Positions 51,437 through 59,980 of a DNA stretch of 64,000 nt are shown here, piece after piece. Numbering within the stretch: position 1 is the stretch's first letter; the number at the start of each line of letters is the position of its first letter. The stretch lies in contig NZ_CP087724.1 in NCBI RefSeq assembly GCF_024972755.1, positions 186,001-250,000 of the forward strand, written 5' to 3'. The position numbers and the translations under genes are program-made. The notes under the pieces are model-generated. The model was not told the origin of the DNA and searched no databases. It saw only the letters and a program-made list of their open reading frames with translations. This DNA is from Halanaeroarchaeum sp. HSR-CO. Lineage in GTDB: Archaea; Halobacteriota; Halobacteria; Halobacteriales; Halobacteriaceae.

Positions 51437-51448
51437 ATATTTTTATTG
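51437..51448 (+). promoter_or_regulatory. TATA-like box for the YdjM-family gene
   Basis: ATATTTTTATTG lies about 25-36 bases before the ATG at 51473. This spacing supports the ATG at 51473 as a leaderless start and argues against an upstream in-frame ATG that overlaps the box. Confidence 0.6.
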
Positions 51449-51472
51449 AACATCGACCTATGGTCGCCAACG

Positions 51473-52084
51473 ATGATGGCCACAACGCACGTGCTGACCG
51501 GGGTCGCGATCGCCGCGGCCGCCGCAGCCGTGTCTCCCGAGGTATCGGTCGTTGCAGTGGCAGCGGCGGCCGTCGGGGGTCTGTTCCCCGACCTCGACCT
51601 CTACGCTGGCCACCGGAAGACACTCCACTACCCGGTCTATTTCAGCGTCGCTGCTGCGATCGCGGTCGGTATCGCAGCCCTGGGTCCGACGACCCTCACC
51701 GTCGCGGGGGCGCTGTTCCTCGTTGCCGCGGCGGTTCACTCGGTGATGGACGCCTTCGGTGGTGGCCTCGAACTTCGCCCGTGGCGCGGGACCTCCGACC
51801 GGGCCGTCTACAGCCACTTCCACCGGCAGTGGATCGTCCCTCGACGCTGGATCCGGTACGACGGGTCCCCGGAGGATCTGGGCCTGGCCACCATGATGGC
51901 CCTGCCGGCGCTGGCCGTCTTCGAGGGTCCCCTGACGCTCGGGGTGGTCGCGCTTCTCGCCATCTCTGCGACGTACGTCCTGATCCGCAAACCGATGGTC
52001 CGGCTCTCCGAATGGCTCGTCGGTCGGTTGCCGGAGGCGGCTCTGACCCACGTCCCCGCCAGGTTCGTCGAAGACCTGCACTGA
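51473..52084 (+). CDS. YdjM-family membrane-bound metal-dependent hydrolase
   Basis: 203 aa. ATTHVLTGVAI opens the protein, and GGLFPDLDLYAGHRKTLHYP and AVHSVMDAFGGG supply the His/Asp residues of the LexA-binding/YdjM (PF04307) family. Several hydrophobic helices. Members are thought to be phospholipase-like membrane hydrolases; the substrate is unknown. Two ATG codons in tandem (51473 and 51476); the first is taken. Confidence 0.88.
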   Translation: MMATTHVLTGVAIAAAAAAVSPEVSVVAVAAAAVGGLFPDLDLYAGHRKTLHYPVYFSVAAAIAVGIAALGPTTLTVAGALFLVAAAVHSVMDAFGGGLELRPWRGTSDRAVYSHFHRQWIVPRRWIRYDGSPEDLGLATMMALPALAVFEGPLTLGVVALLAISATYVLIRKPMVRLSEWLVGRLPEAALTHVPARFVEDLH

Positions 52085-52222
52085 GTCCGACACGGCGCGA
52101 CTGGTCTTCCTCGCAGTGTGCCCGAGCCGTAGCGCACGCTGGCCCATCGGCTGTTGGCGGGTAGCCGGCGGTGATGCATGGACATAAGAAACCTTATCCT
52201 CCGGCATCCCACACCCGGAACT

Positions 52223-53086
52223 ATGCCCCAGCTCGAGGTCCCGGAGATCGACTTCAGCCGGTACTCGAACCGTCAGTTGGTGGGCCCTCCCGTCGCCGTC
52301 ATGCTGCTCGCGCTCGTCGTCATCGGGGCGACGTTCGCGATGACGGGGACGCCGGTCGCCCTCGACACCGAGTTCACCGGCGGGACGGAACTTCGGGTCG
52401 TCGCGCCAGACGGACAGACGGACGTCACCCAACCGTTCAGCGCGGAGGTCCAGAGCGTCCAACCGGTCCAGACGGAGGAGAACACCTTCATCGTCTCGTT
52501 CGATCCGTCAGCGGACCCGGAACAACAACAGCAACTCGCCGAGGACGCCGGCTTCGAGGTGCCGATGTCCTCGAGTACCTCCCCAACGTTCGGTGAGAGC
52601 ACCCAGCGGATGGCGCTCATTGGGGTGGGCGTGGCCTTCCTCGGGATGAGTCTCGTCGTCTTCGCCCTCTTTCGGACCTTCGTGCCGAGCATCGCCGTGG
52701 TCGTCTCGGCGTTCGGCGACATCGTCGTGCCGATAGCGCTCATGAACATCTTCGGGATAAAGCTCTCGCTCGGTACCGTGGCGGCACTCCTGATGTTGAT
52801 CGGGTATAGCGTCGACTCCGACATCCTCCTCAACAACCACGTCCTCCGGCGCTCGGGTGATTTCTACGAGAGCGTCAGGCGTGCCATGCGCACCGGTGTC
52901 ACGATGACGGTGACCTCCATCGCCGCGATGATCGTGATGGCCGTCGTCGCCTACCTCTTCGGCATCCAACTGCTGACCTCCATCGGTCTCATCCTCGTGT
53001 TCGGCCTCGTGACCGACCTGGTGAACACCTACATGATGAACGTGACGCTCCTTCGCTGGTACAAGTTCGAGGGGGTGACCCGATGA
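52223..53086 (+). CDS. secF: protein-export membrane protein SecF
   Basis: 287 aa. Six predicted membrane helices with a large outer loop (residues about 45-115, LDTEFTGGTELRVVAPDGQT). SDILLNNHVLRRSGD and MTVTSIAAMIVMAV match the SecF family. It works with SecD to use the ion gradient in late protein translocation. The ATG at 52223 (MPQLEVPEIDFSRYS) overlaps none upstream; the stop overlaps the secD start by 4 bases. Confidence 0.95.
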   Translation: MPQLEVPEIDFSRYSNRQLVGPPVAVMLLALVVIGATFAMTGTPVALDTEFTGGTELRVVAPDGQTDVTQPFSAEVQSVQPVQTEENTFIVSFDPSADPEQQQQLAEDAGFEVPMSSSTSPTFGESTQRMALIGVGVAFLGMSLVVFALFRTFVPSIAVVVSAFGDIVVPIALMNIFGIKLSLGTVAALLMLIGYSVDSDILLNNHVLRRSGDFYESVRRAMRTGVTMTVTSIAAMIVMAVVAYLFGIQLLTSIGLILVFGLVTDLVNTYMMNVTLLRWYKFEGVTR

Positions 53087-54636
53087 GCGCGATCCGGGAG
53101 TACTGGCGGGTGACCGCCCTCGTGGTCCTCCTCCTGTTGAGTTCGGTGGCGCTGTTCGCCCCGGGGCTCGCGGAGCCGGCAGCAGAGGACGGCACGGTGG
53201 CACAACAATCCAGCGCGACGAACCTCCAGTACGGGCTCGACCTCTCCGGTGGCGCCCGCGTCCGGGCGACCGTCGACGGCGTCACCGCGACCGGTGTGAA
53301 CGTCACCCAGGACAACCAGAACGAAATTACGCAGACGGTCGCGGACGAGTTAGACCTTCGGCTGGCCGACGTTCGGGCCCGCCCAGGACAAAACGGCGGG
53401 ACGGTGGAGGCGTTCGGCGAGGTGAGCGAATCGGAGCTTCAGACCGCCCTCGACAACAGCGGGTACGAGTACGATTCGGTCGACCCCGGTGTGACCGAGG
53501 CGACAAGAACGGACATCGTCGAGACGCTCCAGGCAAAGATCGACGCGAGCGGCTTCGCGGCCGCCAACGTCCAGGACGTCCAGGCACAGACCGGCCAGGG
53601 AACGCACTACATAGTCGTGGAGGCCGCGAACCGCAACGTCTCGGAGGTCACCGACCTCATGACCAGTCGCGGGGTCGTCACCATCTACGCCAACTTCCCG
53701 CGTGACGGCGAACAGGTCAACGAGACCGTCCTCTCCCAGGAGCAACTCCAGGAAGGCCAGATAGGCGTCCCCACGACCGTCAGGGGTGGGCAACCCGCCG
53801 TCCCCGTGACGCTCTCCGACGACGTCGCGTCGCAGTATGCGGCGGACATGACCGAGTACGGATTCGCCGACGAGGGCGCCGGGGGAACCTGTGAGTTCGA
53901 GAACGGCTCCGCAAACGAGGGGGACTACTGCCTCCTGACGGTCCGTGACGGCGAGGTCGTCTACAGTGCAAGTGTGGTCGAGGAACTCGGTAGATCCTTC
54001 GCCAATGGGGAGTTCGTCAAGGACCCGTCCTTCGTCATCACCGCGACGAGCATGGAGGAGGCGCGACAGCTGAACGTCGACCTTCGTGCCGGGTCGCTGC
54101 CCGCCCCGCTGTCGGTCGAGGACACGTTCTTCATGGCGCCCAGCATGGGATCGCAGTTCAAGACCTACTCATTGATCACGGGCATCCTGGCGGTCTTCGC
54201 GGTCAGCGGGGCCGTGTTCTTCCGGTACCGTGAGCCGCGGATCGCGCTGCCGATGATCGTCACTGCCCTCTCCGAGGTGTACATCCTCCTCGGCTTCGCG
54301 GCGACGGTCAATCTGGCGCTGGACCTCTCGCATATCGCCGGGCTGATCGCCGTGGTCGGGACGGGGGTGGACGACCTGGTCATCATCGCCGACGAGGTGA
54401 TGGCCGAGCAGGTGTCCTCGCGGCGGGTCTTCCAGAGCCGATTCCGCAAGGCGCTCTGGGTCATCGGCGCAGCAGCCGCGACGACCATCATCGCGATGAG
54501 CCCGCTCGCCGTGCTCAGCCTCGGCGACCTCCGTGGGTTCGCCATCATCACCATCCTCGGCGTCATCGTGGGTGTGGTGGTCACCCGGCCCGCGTACGGT
54601 GACATCCTCCGGCGGTTGCTCACGATGGATCGCTGA
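53083..54636 (+). CDS. secD: protein-export membrane protein SecD
   Basis: 517 aa. One N-terminal helix, a long external region with LQYGLDLSGGARVRATV near residue 50, and five C-terminal helices including GVDDLVIIADEVMAEQ and the following membrane block. The start overlaps the secF stop (ATGA), so the pair is translated together. Gene order F-then-D is the reverse of the usual bacterial order. Confidence 0.95.
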   Translation: MSAIREYWRVTALVVLLLLSSVALFAPGLAEPAAEDGTVAQQSSATNLQYGLDLSGGARVRATVDGVTATGVNVTQDNQNEITQTVADELDLRLADVRARPGQNGGTVEAFGEVSESELQTALDNSGYEYDSVDPGVTEATRTDIVETLQAKIDASGFAAANVQDVQAQTGQGTHYIVVEAANRNVSEVTDLMTSRGVVTIYANFPRDGEQVNETVLSQEQLQEGQIGVPTTVRGGQPAVPVTLSDDVASQYAADMTEYGFADEGAGGTCEFENGSANEGDYCLLTVRDGEVVYSASVVEELGRSFANGEFVKDPSFVITATSMEEARQLNVDLRAGSLPAPLSVEDTFFMAPSMGSQFKTYSLITGILAVFAVSGAVFFRYREPRIALPMIVTALSEVYILLGFAATVNLALDLSHIAGLIAVVGTGVDDLVIIADEVMAEQVSSRRVFQSRFRKALWVIGAAAATTIIAMSPLAVLSLGDLRGFAIITILGVIVGVVVTRPAYGDILRRLLTMDR

Positions 54637-54845
54637 CCGGCCACCGAACCTTCTTGTACCGGGACCGGGCCACCGGTCGCCATGCGCTGATCGTCACCAC
54701 CGGGTCGGCCACGCGGGAGTGCGACACACCGCCCGGTGTTCGTGGATTCGCGCTCGGTAGATGACCGAGCCTTCCGATTGCCCCACGTGTCGCCTGTTCG
54801 CCACGATAGCCGAACCGTTTTGCCCGTGTAAGCACTCCTCGCCGC

Positions 54846-55235
54846 ATGGAGTACACCCTGCTCGGCGGTGGCGTGACCATCGACGCGGACCTGGTCGCCG
54901 CCGACCGGACCGCCATGGTCCGCCAGCTCGACGAGTACGCCGCTGGCGACCGGCAGGCGTTCGACCTCTCGGTCACCTATCCCGACTCGTTTGTCGGGCG
55001 AGTCATGCGGGCGATGGCCGAGATTCCGTACGGCGAGACCAGGACCTACGGCGATCTGGCAGAAACGCTGGACACGGCACCAGTCGCCGTGGGGCAGGGT
55101 GCCGGCCGGAATCCCGTGCCGCTCATCGTCCCCTGTCACCGCGTCGTCGCGGCGGATTCACTCGGGGGGTACTCGGCACCCGGCGGCGTCTCGCTCAAGG
55201 AGCGACTGCTCGCCCACGAGGGCGTGCTCGACTAG
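54846..55235 (+). CDS. ogt: methylated-DNA--protein cysteine methyltransferase
   Basis: 129 aa. The acceptor site IVPCHRVVAADSLGGY is intact (cysteine near residue 98) and IPYGETRTYGDLAE precedes it. It repairs O6-methylguanine by a suicide transfer to the cysteine. The N-terminal part is short, as in other archaeal forms. Its stop codon shares CTAG with rnhB. Confidence 0.94.
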   Translation: MEYTLLGGGVTIDADLVAADRTAMVRQLDEYAAGDRQAFDLSVTYPDSFVGRVMRAMAEIPYGETRTYGDLAETLDTAPVAVGQGAGRNPVPLIVPCHRVVAADSLGGYSAPGGVSLKERLLAHEGVLD

Positions 55236-55873
55236 AACTGGTCGAGGTCGGCCTGCTCGGCGTCCGAGACGAGACGCTGGCAGGTCGACCACGAGGTTCT
55301 CGCACAGTCGGGGAGCTGTCCCGCCGTCGCCAGATAGTCGGTGAGAAAGGAGATCGTCGTCTCGTCGCTCGGGTACCCGCTGCCCAGGTCGGCCTCGTAC
55401 CCCGCCGCCAGCGATTCGACGTGGGCGTCGCGTTCGACCTTCGCGATGATGCTCGCGGCGGCGACGAGGTCGTCGCTGTCGTCGGCACCGTGTTCTGCAG
55501 TGATGTCGAGGTCCGCCCCGACCCGCTCGCGGACCCGGTGGGCGAACCGCACTTCGTCGGTATCGCCAGCGTCGAGGAGGCCGTGGACGCCGTCCCTGGC
55601 GACCTGGGAGAGCGCCTCGGCCTGGGCGCGAACGGTCAACGTGTTCATGTCGGTCTGTGGGTCGTCGATGACGGAGGTGGTGATCTCCGCGACGCCGACG
55701 TGGACGTCCGGGTCCTCGCGGAGCGTCGCGGCCAGGGCCTCGCGGCGAGCGGGACTGAGCCGTTTCGAGTCGGCGACCCCGTCGGGGATGGTGTCGGGGT
55801 CGGCGAGCACCGCGGCTGCGAACATCGATCCCAGAACGGGCCCCTTCCCGGCTTCGTCGACCCCAAATCGCAT
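55232..55873 (-). CDS. rnhB: ribonuclease HII
   Basis: 213 aa. GVDEAGKGPVLGSMFAA carries the first catalytic Asp-Glu pair at residues 6-7; DPQTDMNTLTVRAQAEAL and VAAASIIAKVERDA hold the others. It removes RNA from RNA-DNA hybrids in replication and repair. The ATG at 55873 (MRFGVDEAG) is preferred over one 26 codons upstream. Convergent with ogt. Confidence 0.95.
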   Translation of the reverse strand: MRFGVDEAGKGPVLGSMFAAAVLADPDTIPDGVADSKRLSPARREALAATLREDPDVHVGVAEITTSVIDDPQTDMNTLTVRAQAEALSQVARDGVHGLLDAGDTDEVRFAHRVRERVGADLDITAEHGADDSDDLVAAASIIAKVERDAHVESLAAGYEADLGSGYPSDETTISFLTDYLATAGQLPDCARTSWSTCQRLVSDAEQADLDQF

Positions 55874-55953
55874 GCTTCGGCACTCGACCGCCGGCAGGTT
55901 AGTCGTTTCGTCCCGACGCCCGGTAGAGCCGAGTCGCCCCGCCCGCGGCACGC

Positions 55954-57234
55954 TCAGTCCCTGAAGAAGTCGTCGTCCTCGAACGGTTCCGACTCGCCCT
56001 CGACGGCCAGTACGTCGAGGTGGGTGACCATCGCGTCGACGTCGAGGAGGCCGGCCAGGCTCGGCTCCGTCCGACCGTTGTCGCTGCTGATCAACTCCTT
56101 GATGTAGAGACCGCCCTCGCCGTGGATCTCGACGGTCGCGTGGGTGTCGTCCGACATCGTACCAGCGGCCTCGTAGACCTGGCGCTTCCGGACCTTGCTC
56201 GCCCGCCGATGGTCCACACGCTCGGGCGTCGACTGTTCGATCGTCTCCCCCTCGAGTGTCGCCATCGCCTCGTCGAGGGCGTCGGGATCCACTGACGCCC
56301 CGAACTCGACCTCGGCACGGTAGGTCTTCGACGCGTCGAGTTCCTTCACGCGTTCGACCATCTCGTAGGTCGCGAGATGGATGTCCTCGACTTCGACGGC
56401 TCCCTCGGCGAAGTCGTTGATGGCTTCTTCGAGGACGGTCACGTCGGGGGACCGCTTGCGGGGCGTCTCGACTTCGATGACGAAGGGACGGCCCGTTCCG
56501 AGCATCCGGGCGTCGATGTCCTCTCTGCCGGCGCCGTGGAACGTCGCGGAATCGCCGTCCATCGCCTCGACGACGGGAGGGGTGGTCAACTGCTCGACGC
56601 TTTCGGGGTACTGGTAGCCCGTCCCCTCGCAGTACAGACAGGGCTCACCGGCCCGCTCTCCACTGCCGCCACACTCTCGGCAGGGCCACTCGGTCTGGGG
56701 GATGCCGCGTTCGAGCTTTCGATAGCGGCCGTAGACGAACGCCGAGTTGACGTGCACCTCGACCGCGTCGCCCTCGACGTCGATGGTGGCCTGGACGTCA
56801 GGCCGGTTGAAATCCACCTCGGCGCCCGTCTCCTGCCCGACGCGCTTTCCCACCTCGCGGTTGAACTCGGATTTGAACGGTTCGCCGGCGTCGTCCGACA
56901 GTCCTGCCAGATCCCGGAGCATCGCCTCGTTCTCCTCGACGAGCGGTGGCGGACGCGTGCCGACCTGGTAGGTCTCGAACTCGACGTCGCCGATGGCGTC
57001 GACCACGCGGTCGGCCCAGTCGTCGAACGTCTCGCACAATCCCTCACAGACCCAGCATTGCTCGTCGGGAGTCTCGTAGGGCTCGTCGACGGCCATCGCG
57101 ACCGCGACGCGGAGTGCCCGGCCCCGTTCGGCATTCGTCAGGCCGAAACTCCGGTCCGCGAAGGGCCGTCCCAGGCAGGCGTCGCAGACCGGTCCCTCGG
57201 CGAGGACCGCACGCGCGTCGTCCAGCAGGCTCAT
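55954..57234 (-). CDS. pus10: tRNA pseudouridine synthase Pus10
   Basis: 426 aa. The N-terminal zinc-binding THUMP-type region has CDACLGRPF, CWVCEGLC, CRECGGSGERAGEPC and CLYCEGTG. The catalytic domain contains GAGREDIDARMLGTGRPF, in which the Asp is the nucleophile. It makes pseudouridine 54, and often 55, of archaeal tRNA. The start at 57234 follows the THUMP reading frame. TrmY, which methylates the same base, is encoded about 1.1 kb away. Confidence 0.93.
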   Translation of the reverse strand: MSLLDDARAVLAEGPVCDACLGRPFADRSFGLTNAERGRALRVAVAMAVDEPYETPDEQCWVCEGLCETFDDWADRVVDAIGDVEFETYQVGTRPPPLVEENEAMLRDLAGLSDDAGEPFKSEFNREVGKRVGQETGAEVDFNRPDVQATIDVEGDAVEVHVNSAFVYGRYRKLERGIPQTEWPCRECGGSGERAGEPCLYCEGTGYQYPESVEQLTTPPVVEAMDGDSATFHGAGREDIDARMLGTGRPFVIEVETPRKRSPDVTVLEEAINDFAEGAVEVEDIHLATYEMVERVKELDASKTYRAEVEFGASVDPDALDEAMATLEGETIEQSTPERVDHRRASKVRKRQVYEAAGTMSDDTHATVEIHGEGGLYIKELISSDNGRTEPSLAGLLDVDAMVTHLDVLAVEGESEPFEDDDFFRD

Positions 57235-57325
57235 GGCGCCCTCTATCCGGCCGACGGCCACGTATCCTTCGATTGCGCCCGGTTGGCACAGTACCACTAT
57301 GTGGGATGAGCGACACGTATGCGAT

Positions 57326-58336
57326 ATGGCCCTCCACGCAGTCGACGATCTCACGGACGCATTCGAAGCCACCCGGTCGTTCCTCTGGCCGTTCGAGTTC
57401 GGTCGCTGGGCCCGTCTCGCCCTCCTCTCGCTGTTCGTCGCGGGAACCGGCGGTGGCGGCGGTGGTGGCGGTGCGCCGGGCAACACCGTCCAGTACACCC
57501 CCGACGGCGGGACCGTCCCCGTCGACCGGTGGATGGGTGGCACGGGAGCCGACCTGGCACGGTTTTTCGAGACCAATCTCCTGGCCATCGTCGCCGTCGT
57601 CCTCGTGTTCGTCCTCCTGGGCGCACTCCTGGCGTGGATCGCCTCGATATTCGAGTTCACGTTCCTCGAGTCGATACGCAACGACGAGGTCCGCATTCGC
57701 GAGTACTCCTCGCGGTACACCGGTGCCGGCACCCGACTCTTCGCGTTCCGGCTGATCTTCGGATTCCTCGGCGTCCTCGTGGTCGGGTCGGTGGCGCTGT
57801 TGGCCGTCGGTCCCGCCCTGCTCGGTTTCGACCCGAGCTATCTCGTCCTCTTCGCCCTGCTGATACCGGTCTTCATCCTCGGTTCGGTCCTCGGGAGCAT
57901 CGTCTACGTGTTCACTACCGCGTTCGTGGCACCGATCATGCTCCTCGAAGACCGCGGCGTCGTCTCCGGCTGGCGGCGCCTCTGGGGCGTCATGCGCGGC
58001 AACTGGCTGCAGTTCGGCGTCTTCGTCCTCGTCGGCCTGTTCGTGATGATCGCCGTCGGCATCGTGGTCGGCATCGCGATGGCCGTCCTCGCCATCGTCG
58101 TCGCCATCCCCTTCGCGCTCCTCTTCTTCGGCGCGGTGGCCGTCGGCATCCCCGCATTGAACGTGGTGGTGTTCGCGGTCCTCGGCATCCCCTTCGCTCT
58201 CCTCATGCTCGCGGTGGTCGCCTTCGTCCAGGTCCCCGTCCAGACCTACCTCCGCTACTGGGCCCTGCTGGTCCTCGGTGACGTCGACCCCGACCTCGAC
58301 CTCGTCCCCGACCAGCGCGCGGCCATCCGCGAGTGA
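57326..58336 (+). CDS. multi-span membrane protein (DUF7544-like), 336 aa
   Basis: Begins [20 protein letters not shown], an amphipathic helix, then [14 protein letters not shown] (a glycine-rich loop) and about six hydrophobic helices (near residues 92-115, 150-175, 180-205, 230-255, 260-280, 290-315). The whole layout looks like a conserved haloarchaeal membrane family (DUF7544, from memory). It lies between the divergent pus10 and the co-directional trmY. No enzymatic motif. Confidence 0.8.
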   Translation: MALHAVDDLTDAFEATRSFLWPFEFGRWARLALLSLFVAGTGGGGGGGGAPGNTVQYTPDGGTVPVDRWMGGTGADLARFFETNLLAIVAVVLVFVLLGALLAWIASIFEFTFLESIRNDEVRIREYSSRYTGAGTRLFAFRLIFGFLGVLVVGSVALLAVGPALLGFDPSYLVLFALLIPVFILGSVLGSIVYVFTTAFVAPIMLLEDRGVVSGWRRLWGVMRGNWLQFGVFVLVGLFVMIAVGIVVGIAMAVLAIVVAIPFALLFFGAVAVGIPALNVVVFAVLGIPFALLMLAVVAFVQVPVQTYLRYWALLVLGDVDPDLDLVPDQRAAIRE

Positions 58337-58374
58337 ATCGGTCGACCTTTTCCGCTGGCCCGCCTCGCTCCCGT

Positions 58375-58971
58375 ATGCGTCAGTTCATCGTCCTCGGGCA
58401 CGACGCCCCGACGGACCCCGATTTCGCCCTCGACGACCTCGCCGGGGGTGCCGGTCGACTCGACGTCCTCTGCAGAGTCGTCTCCTCGGCCGTCTTCCTA
58501 TCCCACGATATCCGCGAGGACGTCCGGGTGTATCTCGTCCTCGACGACAGCCTCACCGTCCGCATCGAGGGCAGCGAACTCCGCTACATGAACCCCGACG
58601 AGCGCAATGTCGCTTCCCTCCTGCGGTCCGCGCTGGAGGTGAAAGGCGATGCCATCGGCCACCAGGAGGCCGAGAGCACGCCCGGTATCCACATCTCGAA
58701 GCGCGGGTTCGAGCCGGTGCTGGAAACGGTGGCCCGCGACGCGACCATCCTCCAGTTGCACGAGGACGGCGACGCCATCGCGACGGTCGAACCGCCCGCA
58801 GACCCCGCGTTCGTCCTCTCGGATCATCGCGATTTCACCGAGGAGGAGACCGCGCTGCTCGAGGAGTACGCCGAGCATCGCGTGCGTCTCGGCCCGGAGA
58901 TCCTGCACGCGGACCACGCCGTGACGGTGGTCCACAACTGGCTCGACACCGACGGCTTCGCCCGGTATTAG
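58375..58971 (+). CDS. trmY: tRNA (pseudouridine54-N1)-methyltransferase TrmY
   Basis: 198 aa SPOUT methyltransferase. [20 protein letters not shown] is the characteristic start, with [30 protein letters not shown] and the C-terminal knot sequence with [13 protein letters not shown]. It methylates N1 of pseudouridine 54, which Pus10 makes. The start at 58375 is 38 bases after the membrane-protein gene; the tRNA-Pro(CGG) gene follows. Confidence 0.95.
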   Translation: MRQFIVLGHDAPTDPDFALDDLAGGAGRLDVLCRVVSSAVFLSHDIREDVRVYLVLDDSLTVRIEGSELRYMNPDERNVASLLRSALEVKGDAIGHQEAESTPGIHISKRGFEPVLETVARDATILQLHEDGDAIATVEPPADPAFVLSDHRDFTEEETALLEEYAEHRVRLGPEILHADHAVTVVHNWLDTDGFARY

Positions 58972-59020
58972 CCGCGCTTTCGGAAGCGTTAAAGGCACTC
59001 ACGGACCTATTTCCCCGTGC

Positions 59021-59093
59021 GGGCCGGTGGGGTAGCTTGGTATCCTTCGGCCTTCGGGTGGCCGTAACCGCGATTCAAATTCGCGCCGGCCCA
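59021..59093 (+). tRNA. tRNA-Pro (anticodon CGG)
   Basis: Acceptor GGGCCGG pairs with CCGGCCC, discriminator A, anticodon stem CGGCC/GGCCG with loop TTCGGGT and anticodon CGG, and T-arm CGCGATTCAAATTCGCG. No intron, no CCA encoded. The integrated element begins directly after it, so its 3' end is the probable left attachment site. Confidence 0.96.
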
Positions 59094-59157
59094 CTACCTA
59101 TATACCCCTTTTCCAGCCTTCACTGACAGGTTTAGCGGGTTTTCGGGGGTGTCGTCA

Positions 59158-59307
59158 ATGAGGGGTGGTGCCCCTCGTCTCGACGACTCTTACACGGCCG
59201 AGGATGATCCAGGCCGAGAACTTCCGATCTGCAACTATTGCGGTGAGTACATCGAGCAGGTCGGCCAGAATTGTCCGGCGCTCGACAAGGGGGCGTGCCG
59301 GCCATGA
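59158..59307 (+). CDS. 49-aa zinc-finger microprotein of the element
   Basis: Starts MRGGAPRLDDSYTAEDDPGR, then ICNYCGEYIEQVGQNCPALD and a final CRP: four cysteines (CNYC, C, C) able to bind one zinc. It begins 65 bases after the tRNA-Pro 3' end, the same placement as the zinc-finger gene after tRNA-Pro(TGG). TATA-like CCTATATACCCC lies just after the tRNA. Probably a small regulator of element genes. Confidence 0.65.
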   Translation: MRGGAPRLDDSYTAEDDPGRELPICNYCGEYIEQVGQNCPALDKGACRP

Positions 59308-59328
59308 TCCGGGCGTCACCCCCAGGGG

Positions 59329-59410
59329 TGTATACAATCGGCCCACCCCTGTATACACCTATTCGCCGGGGCTACGAGGGCACTACCGCCAGAATATTCG
59401 GGTGTATACA
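59329..59410. promoter_or_regulatory. three TGTATACA palindromes near whole-turn spacing
   Basis: TGTATACA occurs at 59329-59336, 59350-59357 and 59403-59410. Spacings are 21 and 53 bases, close to 2 and 5 helical turns, so the sites would face the same side of the helix. The third is inside a longer palindrome GGGTGTATACACCC. Likely operator sites for a dimeric element regulator, or replication-origin iterons. They lie in an otherwise gene-poor 238-base gap (59308-59545). Confidence 0.65.
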
Positions 59411-59545
59411 CCCCTCCCCCTCCCCGGAACGCGAGACTCGCTCAAGCGCCCCCGGGGGCGTACATGGCCGCGCGGCATATTGCCGGCGAAGCCGGCAGCG
59501 GGCGGGTGCGCACACACGCGAGGCCGGCGGTCGGAGGTGGTCGGC

Positions 59546-59980
59546 GTGAGCACCACGCCAATCACGGCACGGGTCGACGAGGACCTGGCCGCCACTCTCG
59601 ACGACGTCATTCCGGAGCACATGACGCGGTCGGAAGCCGTCGCCGCCGCGGTCGAGCGCTTCATCGAGGCGACCGAACCGGCCGATCTCGACGGCGACCT
59701 CGACGAACTCCCGGACACGGCACGTCGTGGCTACCGAGAGCTTCTCGACCTTACCAACGGCGGAGGTCGCATCGACAAGTTGGCCGCCGACCCGGCGCTC
59801 GCCGAGGCGACGAGCAAGTCGAAGGCGAAGGCCGAGACGAACCAGGGGCCGGGTCGGTCGGCCCTGGAGGTCGCCGTTCTCAACCCGCTCGTGAATGCCG
59901 GTCTCGTCGACGTCATCCAGGGGATCGACCACGTCGCCTACCACGTCCGCCCACTCTCGCCGGAGGTCGGTTCGGCATGA
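59546..59980 (+). CDS. ribbon-helix-helix protein of the element, 144 aa
   Basis: GTG start at 59546, with GGAGGTGG 6-12 bases upstream. STTPITARVDEDLAATLDDV opens the protein, followed by HMTRSEAVAAAVERFIEA: strand-helix-helix DNA-binding domain. The C-terminal part (ALEVAVLNPLVNAGLVDVIQ) may bind a partner. The nearby TGTATACA sites make it a natural candidate for their repressor; this is inference. The stop overlaps the SWIM gene start. Confidence 0.8.
   Translation: MSTTPITARVDEDLAATLDDVIPEHMTRSEAVAAAVERFIEATEPADLDGDLDELPDTARRGYRELLDLTNGGGRIDKLAADPALAEATSKSKAKAETNQGPGRSALEVAVLNPLVNAGLVDVIQGIDHVAYHVRPLSPEVGSA

Noticed and set aside
59304-59549. Frame starting in the ATGA overlap after the 49-aa zinc-finger gene
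   Set aside because: It is rich in Arg/Pro/Gly with no folded pattern, and the DNA contains the TGTATACA sites, so a regulatory gap is more likely than a gene.
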